18,756 nucleotides of DNA, taken from NCBI GenBank assembly GCA_027324025.1, contig DAHVYW010000072.1, forward strand, positions 1 through 18,756, read 5' to 3'. Below, one piece after another: positions 1 through 5,788 of the stretch (position 1 is the stretch's first letter; every line of letters starts with the position of its first letter). The stretch is from JAJZQD01 sp021847735. GTDB taxonomy: Bacteria > Bacillota > Thermincolia > Thermincolales > UBA2595. The notes beneath the pieces are model-generated. The model made no database searches, was not told the origin of the DNA, and was given only the letters and a program-made list of their open reading frames with translations. Made by a program: the position numbers and the translations under genes.

Positions 1-155
1 TGGGTTTTCCTCGCTATATCCATATTTGCAAAAAGCGAAAAATGCCCGGGATCTCTTATGTACAGACCTGTAGTTGTCAGCAGGCCAATGTTGGCAGCAT
101 TCACCCAGTGTAAGATACGGGCCGGTAATGGATGGTAATACAGCTCTTTGGCCAA
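1..155 (-). CDS. b-type cytochrome subunit of hydrogenase-like complex (N-terminus only)
   Basis: Reading the minus strand from a TTG at 155 gives an open frame of 51 codons running off the left edge. It begins MAKELYYHPLPARILHWVNA, and continues with a hydrophobic stretch ending TTTGLYI, then DPGHFSLF. This matches the start of the HyaC/HydC-type di-haem cytochrome b that anchors uptake [NiFe]-hydrogenases and passes electrons to quinone. His16 in the RILHW segment is a candidate haem ligand in the first membrane helix. The TTG is preceded by GAGGTGA at about 6 nt spacing; an in-frame GTG at 164 is an alternative start. It lies 26 nt after the large-subunit stop, in the usual small-large-cytochrome order, so co-transcription is likely. 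The non-ATG start makes it easy to miss. The C-terminal part lies outside the window. Confidence 0.8.
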   Translation of the reverse strand, partial: MAKELYYHPLPARILHWVNAANIGLLTTTGLYIRDPGHFSLFANMDIARKT

Positions 156-181
156 AACATTCACCTCACAACTGGCATTTT

Positions 182-1522
182 TTAAAAAGAACGGGCAACT
201 CTCAGGACATCAGCCGTCACTTCAGGCCCTGTCACAACAAGCCCTGTCAGGGCCTGCTCCATAGGCCCCTTTAACCCCTCCCGGGTATTGGGGCACAAGT
301 TCCACGAATAGGCGTCCAACACGTTATACTTATCTATTTTACCTTTTTTTATTGATACATAGTGTACTACCGAACCCTGGGAGGCCTCTGCAACCCCAAT
401 GGCTTCCCCCTCTTCCGGCATCTCTGTGTGCTCGGCCGGTTTTTCCCCGGGGTTAATTTGCTCCAGCCAACCGGTTATTTGTATTAGCAGCACTTTGCAT
501 TCCTCCAGGCGGGCCCGATACCTTCCCAAAACTGACATGGCCCGTTTCCCGAGTCCGGTAATCTGGGCGTTCCCGGTCAGCGCCATCCTCGCCAGCGGCC
601 CCACTTCACAGGTTTTATTCCTATACAAAGCACCTTTTACCCACGAATAACCACCCGGTTTATCCGGTTTCGGCTTTAAAGTAGCCGCCAGGGGCCCTTC
701 CCAGGTACCTTCAGCCTCAAACCAGGCACCTGCAAAATCCATGGAAATCAACTTTTTGTTAAATCTAGCGGCCTGAAAATTCACCCCGGCGGAAAACAGG
801 CAATTCCCAGCCTTGTCCCGGGGAAATTCGCCAACGGTCAGTAAATTTCCTGCGCCCCCGCCAATAAGAAAATACTGCCCGTACACCTGTTCAATCTGGA
901 CCAGGTCATTATAGTACTCATTGTTCACAAATCCGGCAACTTCTTTTAAGACCGAATTTATTCTTACAATTTCAGCTCCGGTAACTGCCCTCGTAACCCC
1001 CCCCATAATGACACTGCAAATATGCGGCGCCTTTCCGCTCAAAACAGCCATTATGTTATGGATTAACTGTCTTATTTCAAAAGCACGCCACATGTTTTTT
1101 ATCATTGAGTCTCGAACTCCGGGGGGTAGGCGGAAATCCCCCGCCACATTATAAAACGGGCCTTCTTCGGGAAAGGGGATATAATCTGGTAAAACGTTTG
1201 AATAAAAATGGGTGATGTGTCCATAGACAATATCCAGCCCTAATAATACATTTCTGGTCAAAACAGCGATACCGGTAAGTTGGACAGCCGCAATTTCTTC
1301 TAAAGCCCTTACAATTGCGGTGGCATGGGCCACAAAATCAAGGCCGCTGGTCCTTTGTGTCAGCTGGATAGCGTCCATTGGGTCTTTCCCCTTGAGAGTA
1401 TTCGCGAAATCCCAGTAATAAGTGGTCCCGGCTTTGGCCCCGACAACCTTTCCGCCATCTGTGTCAAGTTCTATTCTTATCGGGCGAATGCCCCTGTTAA
1501 GAGGGTGAACCACCACGGCCAT
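182..1522 (-). CDS. [NiFe]-hydrogenase large-subunit homologue lacking all four Ni-Fe cysteine ligands
   Basis: This 446-residue protein has the overall plan of a group 1 hydrogenase large subunit. Recognisable landmarks are RIELD near residue 16, RTSGLDFVAHATAIVRALE at 57-75, GKAPHICSVIMGGVT in the middle, WNLCPNTREGLKGPMEQAL near the end, and the final ARSF. In catalytic enzymes the residue-57 block is RxCGxCxxxH; here the two cysteines are Ser59 and Asp62, while His66 is kept. The normal C-terminal DPCxxCxxH follows RSF, but here RSF is followed directly by a TAA stop. The Glu of the usual RIEGH motif and the Arg of the usual PRD motif also appear replaced. The frame is intact and the start overlaps the small-subunit stop (TAATG) with a GGAGGG site, so this looks like a maintained gene rather than decay. 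Known cysteine-less relatives are complex I NuoD and the Ehr complexes, but those lack a Tat-exported HyaA-type partner. I infer a structural or electron-transfer role. Confidence 0.88.
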   Translation of the reverse strand: MAVVVHPLNRGIRPIRIELDTDGGKVVGAKAGTTYYWDFANTLKGKDPMDAIQLTQRTSGLDFVAHATAIVRALEEIAAVQLTGIAVLTRNVLLGLDIVYGHITHFYSNVLPDYIPFPEEGPFYNVAGDFRLPPGVRDSMIKNMWRAFEIRQLIHNIMAVLSGKAPHICSVIMGGVTRAVTGAEIVRINSVLKEVAGFVNNEYYNDLVQIEQVYGQYFLIGGGAGNLLTVGEFPRDKAGNCLFSAGVNFQAARFNKKLISMDFAGAWFEAEGTWEGPLAATLKPKPDKPGGYSWVKGALYRNKTCEVGPLARMALTGNAQITGLGKRAMSVLGRYRARLEECKVLLIQITGWLEQINPGEKPAEHTEMPEEGEAIGVAEASQGSVVHYVSIKKGKIDKYNVLDAYSWNLCPNTREGLKGPMEQALTGLVVTGPEVTADVLRVARSF

Positions 1523-2586
1523 TAAATATCACCCTCCCGGTCACGTTTTTTCCGGCCAATTCTGCCGGTAAGGTAGTTGCCGGTAAGGTGGGCCGCTAAG
1601 CCCAGGGCTGTAGCCACGCCCAGTCCCATACCAATGGCATCGGCGGTAGAAGTAATCCCAGGCCCTTCAATCTCAGACATCCTTTTATAAAAAGGCATTG
1701 TTAAGTCAGGAAAACTGGGGTCCGTGCATCCTATACAGGGGGCATTAGCGCCTACACACCATGAAGATGCCCCGTTCCACAGCCGGGTCGGGCAGTCCCC
1801 GTGGGTCAGCGGTCCCTTGCATCCAATTTGGAGCAAACAGCCGTCTTCACCTGGTTGTTCGGCAAAAATACTGTTATCAAAATACTGGCGTCTTGGGCAG
1901 TTGTTATGTATTAACCCTTCATAAAACAGTTTCGGCCGCCCGTAATCGTCCAGCTCCGGGTTTCCATACAACAACAATTGGGCCAAAGTGCCGACAATCC
2001 AGTCCGGATGTGGCGGGCACCCCGGAATATTCACTACCTTGTTTACGTCTGCCAGTTTCTCTAAGCCAACACATTCGGCATCATTCGGCTCAGCCGCGGA
2101 GATTCCCCCAAAGGAAGCACAGGAACCAACCGCAATAACCGTTTTAGCCCTCTTGCACAGGTCACTGAGTAAACTGATTAAGGTAACTTTCTTTCCCGAC
2201 GAATCTTCCCCGACAATGTTAAACATGCCTTGGTAGGCCCGGGGAATTGCCCCCTCAACCACCAAAATAAAATTTCCTTCATTCCTCCGGGACGTTTCCA
2301 TCAACTGGTCTGTTAAAAGGGACCCGGCTTTGCTTGAAAAGCCGGGATGAAATGACATATTTATTATTTCAGTTAAGAGTTCTCTCATGTTAGGGTGCAC
2401 TGTGTTGACCAGGGATGTGGAACAACCGTTGCAGGCCGACCCCTGAATCCACAGGATCGGCGGATTTCCCCCGGCGGCCTTTCTAAAAGCCTCGCCCACG
2501 GCGGGAATCCACATCTGTGATAATCCCACAGCAGCGGCGGAAGCTGTACACAGTTTTAAAAAATGTCGGCGGCTAATCTTTTTCAT
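1522..2586 (-). CDS. Tat-exported Fe-S small subunit of hydrogenase-like complex
   Basis: This 354-residue protein begins with a perfect Tat signal (SRRHFLK at 5-11, then a hydrophobic run), so the folded complex should be exported. Ligands for three Fe-S clusters are all visible. Proximal: C52, C55, C156 (GSCASFGG) and C190 (PGCPPHPDW). Distal: H227, C230, C250 and C256. Medial: C265, C284 and C287, plus C277 in the SSWCV segment. Standard [NiFe] enzymes have proline at the C277 position and a [3Fe-4S] medial cluster; cysteine there, as in [NiFeSe] enzymes, predicts [4Fe-4S]. A hydrophobic segment at about 313-335 resembles the HyaA C-terminal membrane anchor. The start has GGAGG 6 nt upstream. 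It is first in an operon with the large subunit and a cytochrome b. The intact relay contrasts sharply with the missing Ni-Fe site in its partner. Confidence 0.93.
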   Translation of the reverse strand: MKKISRRHFLKLCTASAAAVGLSQMWIPAVGEAFRKAAGGNPPILWIQGSACNGCSTSLVNTVHPNMRELLTEIINMSFHPGFSSKAGSLLTDQLMETSRRNEGNFILVVEGAIPRAYQGMFNIVGEDSSGKKVTLISLLSDLCKRAKTVIAVGSCASFGGISAAEPNDAECVGLEKLADVNKVVNIPGCPPHPDWIVGTLAQLLLYGNPELDDYGRPKLFYEGLIHNNCPRRQYFDNSIFAEQPGEDGCLLQIGCKGPLTHGDCPTRLWNGASSWCVGANAPCIGCTDPSFPDLTMPFYKRMSEIEGPGITSTADAIGMGLGVATALGLAAHLTGNYLTGRIGRKKRDREGDI

Positions 2587-2652
2587 CTGGTTCCTCCGGC
2601 CTTTGAAAAATTGGCTTCCGGCTCAGCGTAGTTAGATTTTGAAACAGATTAG

Positions 2653-2662
2653 TTTTCGACAA
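2653..2662 (-). promoter_or_regulatory. Spo0A-box-like site (TTGTCGAAAA)
   Basis: The minus strand reads TTGTCGAAAA, containing the core TGTCGAA of the Spo0A (0A) box. It lies in the divergent intergenic region, a few bases downstream of the proposed -10 of the hydrogenase-like operon, a position that would suit repression. One 7-bp core match is expected about every 8 kb on two strands, so this is suggestive only. Confidence 0.4.
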
Positions 2663-2665
2663 TTA

Positions 2666-2694
2666 TTGATAAAACTCCTTTTTTCCCTAGTCAA
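2666..2694 (-). promoter_or_regulatory. possible sigma-A promoter of the hydrogenase-like operon
   Basis: On the minus strand TTGACT (2694-2689) is followed after 17 bp by TATCAA (2671-2666), about 80 bp upstream of the small-subunit start. The -35 is near consensus and the spacing ideal; the -10 is weak. Confidence 0.4.
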
Positions 2695-2722
2695 GTATAT
2701 TTTCAATTTCATTTACATATAA
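2695..2722 (+). promoter_or_regulatory. possible forespore (sigma-F/G type) promoter of yyaC
   Basis: GTATA (2695-2699) and CATATAA (2716-2722) are separated by 16 bp and lie about 35 bp upstream of the yyaC start. They resemble the -35 (GNATR) and -10 (CATNNTA) of forespore sigma factors with one mismatch in the -10. yyaC is a sporulation gene in Bacillus, which makes such a promoter plausible. The region is AT-rich, so chance matches are easy. Confidence 0.3.
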
Positions 2723-2729
2723 ATATCCT

Positions 2730-2745
2730 GGAAAAAATATTTTCC
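2730..2745 (+). promoter_or_regulatory. small inverted repeat just upstream of the yyaC ribosome-binding site
   Basis: GGAAAA-AATA-TTTTCC forms a 6-bp stem with a 4-nt loop, ending right at the GGGAGG ribosome-binding site of yyaC. It could affect translation initiation or mRNA stability, but the stem is weak. Confidence 0.3.
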
Positions 2746-2757
2746 GGGAGGTCATAC

Positions 2758-3360
2758 ATGTCCTTCTTCCCCTCCATTAAACGCAACAGTGCTGCCCCAA
2801 CAAAGATACACGTGGAAGACGCCGATGCGACAAACAAATTTGTCCGAGCCTTTTCCGGCCAATTGCTTAAACAGCTTGCCAGCCCCGACCGGGCCCGGGT
2901 TATTGTCTGTATAGGTACTGACCGGTCAACCGGGGACAGCCTGGGACCTATTGTTGGAAGCAGACTTCACGAAATCAACCATAAATACTTCAAAATTCTG
3001 GGAACACTGGAAAGCCCGGTTCATGCCAGCAACCTGTCAGATTATCTCAAGGTAATCGACGGGTTGGCCGACCCCTTCGTTATAGCTGTCGATGCCTGCC
3101 TGGGCAATATTGATAATGTGGGTTATATAAATATTGGGGAAGGGTCTTTAAAGCCGGGGGCCGGGGTTAATAAACACCTTCCATCTGTGGGTAACCTTCA
3201 CATTACCGGTGTTGTAAATGTCGGGGGGTTTATGGAGTACTTCGTCTTACAAAATACGCGTCTGAACGTTGTCATGAAAATGGCCAAAATAATCAGCGAT
3301 GGCATTCATCGCAGTTCCGTACTGGTGGCCAGTCAGTGCCAGTTAATAAGACCAGAGTAA
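2758..3360 (+). CDS. yyaC: spore peptidase YyaC family protein
   Basis: This 200-residue protein matches the YyaC sporulation family, which is distantly related to the HybD/HycI endopeptidases that trim hydrogenase large subunits. Seen in the sequence: VIVCIGTDRSTGDSLGP at 48-64 (Asp60 aligns with the acidic metal ligand of HybD), VIAVDACLG around Asp112 (second acidic position), and histidines 140 and 148 as candidates for the third ligand. There is no signal peptide. The start has GGGAGG 6 nt upstream. In Bacillus and many clostridia yyaC lies near spo0J, so its presence supports the origin-proximal reading and a spore-forming host. Here it is divergent from the hydrogenase-like operon. It could be mistaken for a hydrogenase maturation protease, but the YyaC-type N-terminus and locus favour the spore family. 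It is followed by a clear terminator. Confidence 0.9.
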   Translation: MSFFPSIKRNSAAPTKIHVEDADATNKFVRAFSGQLLKQLASPDRARVIVCIGTDRSTGDSLGPIVGSRLHEINHKYFKILGTLESPVHASNLSDYLKVIDGLADPFVIAVDACLGNIDNVGYINIGEGSLKPGAGVNKHLPSVGNLHITGVVNVGGFMEYFVLQNTRLNVVMKMAKIISDGIHRSSVLVASQCQLIRPE

Positions 3361-3399
3361 ATATAAATAGAATATTCGGCTAGTATGTTCCTCGCTTAT

Positions 3400-3423
3400 A
3401 AACACCCGTTTGGGTGTTTTTTT
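3400..3423 (+). terminator. rho-independent terminator after yyaC
   Basis: AAACACCC-GTTT-GGGTGTTT forms a perfect 8-bp stem with a 4-nt loop, followed by more T residues, 40 nt after the yyaC stop. It separates yyaC from the small-gene pair downstream. Confidence 0.85.
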
Positions 3424-3477
3424 AATAGCGTATTTTCTGCTCTCCTCTGTACAAACTAAACTGTAAGACACGCTATT
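3424..3477 (+). repeat. 8-bp inverted repeat framing the leader of the small-gene pair
   Basis: AATAGCGT (3424-3431) and ACGCTATT (3470-3477) are perfect inverted copies with 38 nt between them. The right arm is followed by a TTTTATT run and then the AGAGGAGGG ribosome-binding site of the next gene. It could be an operator, or a leader hairpin resembling an attenuator. I could not identify a convincing sigma-A promoter in this stretch. Confidence 0.4.
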
Positions 3478-3499
3478 TTTATTAGAGGAGGGTTAACTT

Positions 3500-3895
3500 A
3501 TGCAGCTTTCCCCCGGTGAACGTTCCATTCTTGCCTATTTTCCGAGTACTCCCGCTGCCCAGGAAGCAGCCCAAGCCCTCAAAGGAGCAGGCATTACAGA
3601 AGTCCAGATTGACAGGGTAAGCCGGTTCGGGGTTTCGTATAACTCCGAATACAACAACCCGATTGCCGGACAAGCTGAAACCCAGACAGGGTTGGTCCTT
3701 TTTTCCGCCGACACGGACCATTTCAATGACAATGATGCCCGCGTCCTGCTGGGGGCAGACCCTTCCGTGGAAGGATATGCACCCCCAGGGTATGGGGTCC
3801 CGGGGGGAAAATCGTTTCTGGTAACTGTTGTTACCAGTGCCGAAAAAGTTGACGAAGCTTCAGCCATCCTAAAAGACAAAGGTGCATATTTCTAA
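3500..3895 (+). CDS. small conserved-looking protein of unknown function
   Basis: This 131-residue protein begins MQLSPGERSILAYFPST after a strong AGAGGAGGG site with 7 nt spacing. The first half has an alternating beta/alpha pattern (ILAYFPS, helix AAQEAAQALKGAG, then VQIDRVSRFG), and the last 35 residues repeat that style (KSFLVTVVTSAEKVDEASAILKDKGAYF). This suggests a small ferredoxin-like alpha-beta fold with two related halves around a Pro/Gly-rich link (YAPPGYGVPGG). The first half faintly recalls YflT-like stress proteins, but I cannot assign a family. No cysteines, signal peptide or membrane segment is visible. The next gene's ribosome-binding site overlaps this gene's stop, so the two are surely co-expressed. 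Confidence 0.75.
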   Translation: MQLSPGERSILAYFPSTPAAQEAAQALKGAGITEVQIDRVSRFGVSYNSEYNNPIAGQAETQTGLVLFSADTDHFNDNDARVLLGADPSVEGYAPPGYGVPGGKSFLVTVVTSAEKVDEASAILKDKGAYF

Positions 3896-3908
3896 GGAGG
3901 GGTTTAAC

Positions 3909-4106
3909 ATGGATAATGACAGAAAAGCCTCCCGGCTTTCTTCCAAAATTAAAACCGCCAAAGACCTGCCCGTGTTCTCCGATGCCCAGCTCGACACGTT
4001 CAATTCCATCTATGTGGACGACCTTGACGAGGCTTTGGCGGTGCTGGATGAAACTAACAAAACCATTATCGGTCAGACCAAAAGTTTCAAGGATAACGAA
4101 AAGTAA
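3909..4106 (+). CDS. small acidic protein of unknown function (65 aa)
   Basis: The ATG at 3909 follows AAGGAGGGG with ideal spacing, and that site overlaps the previous gene's stop codon. The in-frame ATG at 3882 would overlap the previous gene and has no such site, so 3909 is preferred. The product, MDNDRKASRLSSKIKTAKDL and onward, is soluble, rich in Asp, Glu, Lys and Thr, and probably helical in VDDLDEALAVLDETNK. I do not recognise the family. Its strong site and tight coupling to the upstream gene argue that it is real and works with it. Confidence 0.7.
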   Translation: MDNDRKASRLSSKIKTAKDLPVFSDAQLDTFNSIYVDDLDEALAVLDETNKTIIGQTKSFKDNEK

Positions 4107-4133
4107 TTCAGTCGGCTAACAATTGAATTACTT
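4101..4133. terminator. inverted repeat between convergent genes, possible bidirectional terminator
   Basis: AAGTAATTCA (4101-4110) and TGAATTACTT (4124-4133) form a perfect 10-bp AT-rich stem with a 13-nt loop. It covers the stop codons of both convergent genes (4104-4106 and 4108-4110). No long T run follows, so it is a weak terminator candidate. Confidence 0.45.
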
Positions 4134-4731
4134 CTGAGTCAGATGTTTGGTCAAAATCAGTATAAAACTGCCCGACGGCGTAAAACAGTTCTGGCTTTTG
4201 CAGACAAACCAACTCGTCAACCGTCTCCCGGAGTGCCTGCACTGTATCTGCCGGGGCCACCGGAACTGCCAACACCAGCCGCCGCGGGTTTGCACTCCGT
4301 ACCGATTTAATTGCCGCTTTAATCGTAAATCCGGTAGCTATGCCATCATCTACAATAATTACGGTTTTATTATGTATGTCTATTCCCGGTCTGCCGCCCC
4401 GGTATGCGTTTACTCTTCTGGCAATTTCCCCGGAAACCCGGCCCGCCAGGACATTGAGCTGCTCATCAGATATTCCTAAAATCTGAACCATAGCTTCATC
4501 TTTAATTACTGTACCGTCCTGGGTAACTGCACCTATAGCAACTTCCGGGTTATGCGGGGCCCCGATTTTCCTGGGGATTATTACATCAAGAGGCGCCCCT
4601 AACCTTTTGGCCACCTCCGCTGCCACCACTACCCCGCCCCGGGGAATACCCATAACTATCACATCTTCGCCTTTATACTTTTCCAAAACGGAACTGAGTT
4701 TTTCCCCTGCATCTTGGCGATTCTGAAACAT
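4108..4731 (-). CDS. phosphoribosyltransferase-domain protein
   Basis: This 207-residue protein has a type I phosphoribosyltransferase fold. The PRPP-binding signature is VIIVDDGIATG at 124-134 (two acidic residues then TG), with GIPRGGV at 28-34 forming an upstream PPi-loop-like motif. IPRKIGAPHNPEVAIGAV at 52-69 is typical of a broad family of predicted phosphoribosyltransferases, some fused to dienelactone-hydrolase-like domains in other bacteria. The substrate is unknown, and a purine-salvage role should not be assumed. The ATG has GGAGGG 7 nt upstream and lies 2 nt after the stop of the YkuS-family gene, so the two are translationally coupled. Confidence 0.85.
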   Translation of the reverse strand: MFQNRQDAGEKLSSVLEKYKGEDVIVMGIPRGGVVVAAEVAKRLGAPLDVIIPRKIGAPHNPEVAIGAVTQDGTVIKDEAMVQILGISDEQLNVLAGRVSGEIARRVNAYRGGRPGIDIHNKTVIIVDDGIATGFTIKAAIKSVRSANPRRLVLAVPVAPADTVQALRETVDELVCLQKPELFYAVGQFYTDFDQTSDSEVIQLLAD

Positions 4732-4733
4732 TC

Positions 4734-5024
4734 CTAGCCCTCCATCCAGCCGAAACGGTTATTGATTATAGACACGACCTGTTCCGGAGAGTGGCTGTGT
4801 GCATTGACGAGCATAACCCCGGAAGGGCTGTTAACCCCCATGGTTACCCCGTCCCCATAGTAATCGACTTCATCAAATCCGGTAATGTCGTTGGAAACAC
4901 CGGAGTAAACGATAACATCTACCGGTCCTGTGTTGTCCTCCATTCCGACCACCTCATATCCCTGTTCGGTGAGGTAATTAGCGATTTCCCCCAAACCGTT
5001 CTGAACGGCAATTTTTAACGGCAT
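4734..5024 (-). CDS. YkuS-family (UPF0180) small protein
   Basis: This 96-residue protein starts MPLKIAVQNGLGEIANYLTE and continues QGYEVVGMEDNTGPVDVIVYSGVSNDITGF-type sequence, the pattern of the Firmicute YkuS/UPF0180 family, whose function is not established. The family match covers about the first 75 residues, with a short C-terminal extension (VVSIINNRFGWMEG). AGGGGGA lies about 6 nt upstream of the ATG. It is probably co-transcribed with the phosphoribosyltransferase that follows. Confidence 0.75.
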   Translation of the reverse strand: MPLKIAVQNGLGEIANYLTEQGYEVVGMEDNTGPVDVIVYSGVSNDITGFDEVDYYGDGVTMGVNSPSGVMLVNAHSHSPEQVVSIINNRFGWMEG

Positions 5025-5096
5025 AAAAAATCCCCCTAATATCGAATTTTTTATATTGTTCGCAGGAGGATTACCGATTATTCTGTTCGTACCGGC

Positions 5097-5606
5097 TTAT
5101 CTTATTATTTCGTTTTCCAGAGCCTTTCTGATAGCCGCTTCTTCCTCGCCTGACAGGTGATAACTGGATACCCCTTTGCTCACTGGCTTGGCGTAAGCGT
5201 GGCTTTCATTGCGGCTAAAAATACTGCTCAACACAAGCCCGTCCCCGTTGTGATCCAGCAGCGCTACAGAAAAACTGAGGTCACTGCCGGTGTCACTAAA
5301 GGCATTAAACCTTACCACACCCACGTGTTGAATAGACCTCTCGGCCATTTTTCTGACGGCCTTGTATGCACTCTCAACTTCTCTTGTTTTTCCCAGTGCT
5401 TTGTTAACGGCATCCAAATGTGCGGTTAACATGGTCTCCAAGTCTTTTCCTTCCATGCCCTGCACCATTGCTTTGTACTTTTTCAGCAGCCTGCTGGTCC
5501 TCCAGGAGTTAAACAACCACAACACCAGGGCTATTCCTGATATGCAAACGGCAGCCAGAGTAACGATATTGTTATTTGTTTTGATAAAAGATAAAATTTC
5601 TTCCAT
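5097..5606 (-). CDS. DUF4446 family membrane-anchored protein
   Basis: This 169-residue protein has one N-terminal membrane helix (about residues 14-34), then a charged helical, probably coiled-coil segment (about 37-90), then a compact domain. That domain contains VGVVRFNAFSDTGSDLSFSVALLD and SRNESHAYAKPV, the hallmark of DUF4446. The function is unknown; the gene commonly lies near parB/yyaC in clostridia, hinting at a link to segregation or sporulation. Here 7 kb of metalloenzyme-maturation genes separate it from parB. The GAGGAGG site is about 13 nt from the ATG, which is long, so initiation may be weak. It is divergent from larE. Confidence 0.85.
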   Translation of the reverse strand: MEEILSFIKTNNNIVTLAAVCISGIALVLWLFNSWRTSRLLKKYKAMVQGMEGKDLETMLTAHLDAVNKALGKTREVESAYKAVRKMAERSIQHVGVVRFNAFSDTGSDLSFSVALLDHNGDGLVLSSIFSRNESHAYAKPVSKGVSSYHLSGEEEAAIRKALENEIIR

Positions 5607-5719
5607 ATTCTAACCCAAGCCTCCTCAAAAACCTTCGATTTCTTTCTTTTCCACATAGCCGGACAAATTCCTTTTGCTGTAGTCAAATTATTTATTTCCC
5701 GCCCCCATTTTTGCCTAAG

Positions 5720-5748
5720 TTGACAAGGTTTTCCCCCTATATTAAAAT
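5720..5748 (+). promoter_or_regulatory. sigma-A promoter of the larEBC operon
   Basis: A consensus TTGACA (5720-5725) is followed after exactly 17 bp by TAAAAT (5743-5748), 40 bp upstream of the larE start. This is the best promoter match in the window. No nickel- or lactate-responsive operator is evident around it. Confidence 0.75.
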
Positions 5749-5788
5749 GTAACCACGTTAAACTAACGCTTTGGAGGCAAATCGATAG

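Noticed and set aside
100..200. A frameshift or selenocysteine read-through restoring the DPCxxCxxH end of the large subunit
   Set aside because: The frame ends in TAA, not TGA, and none of the three frames after it encodes DPCxxCxxH; the next open frame is the cytochrome b.
5641..5700. Promoter for the DUF4446 gene from a minus-strand TTGACT
   Set aside because: No acceptable -10 lies 16-18 bp downstream of it.
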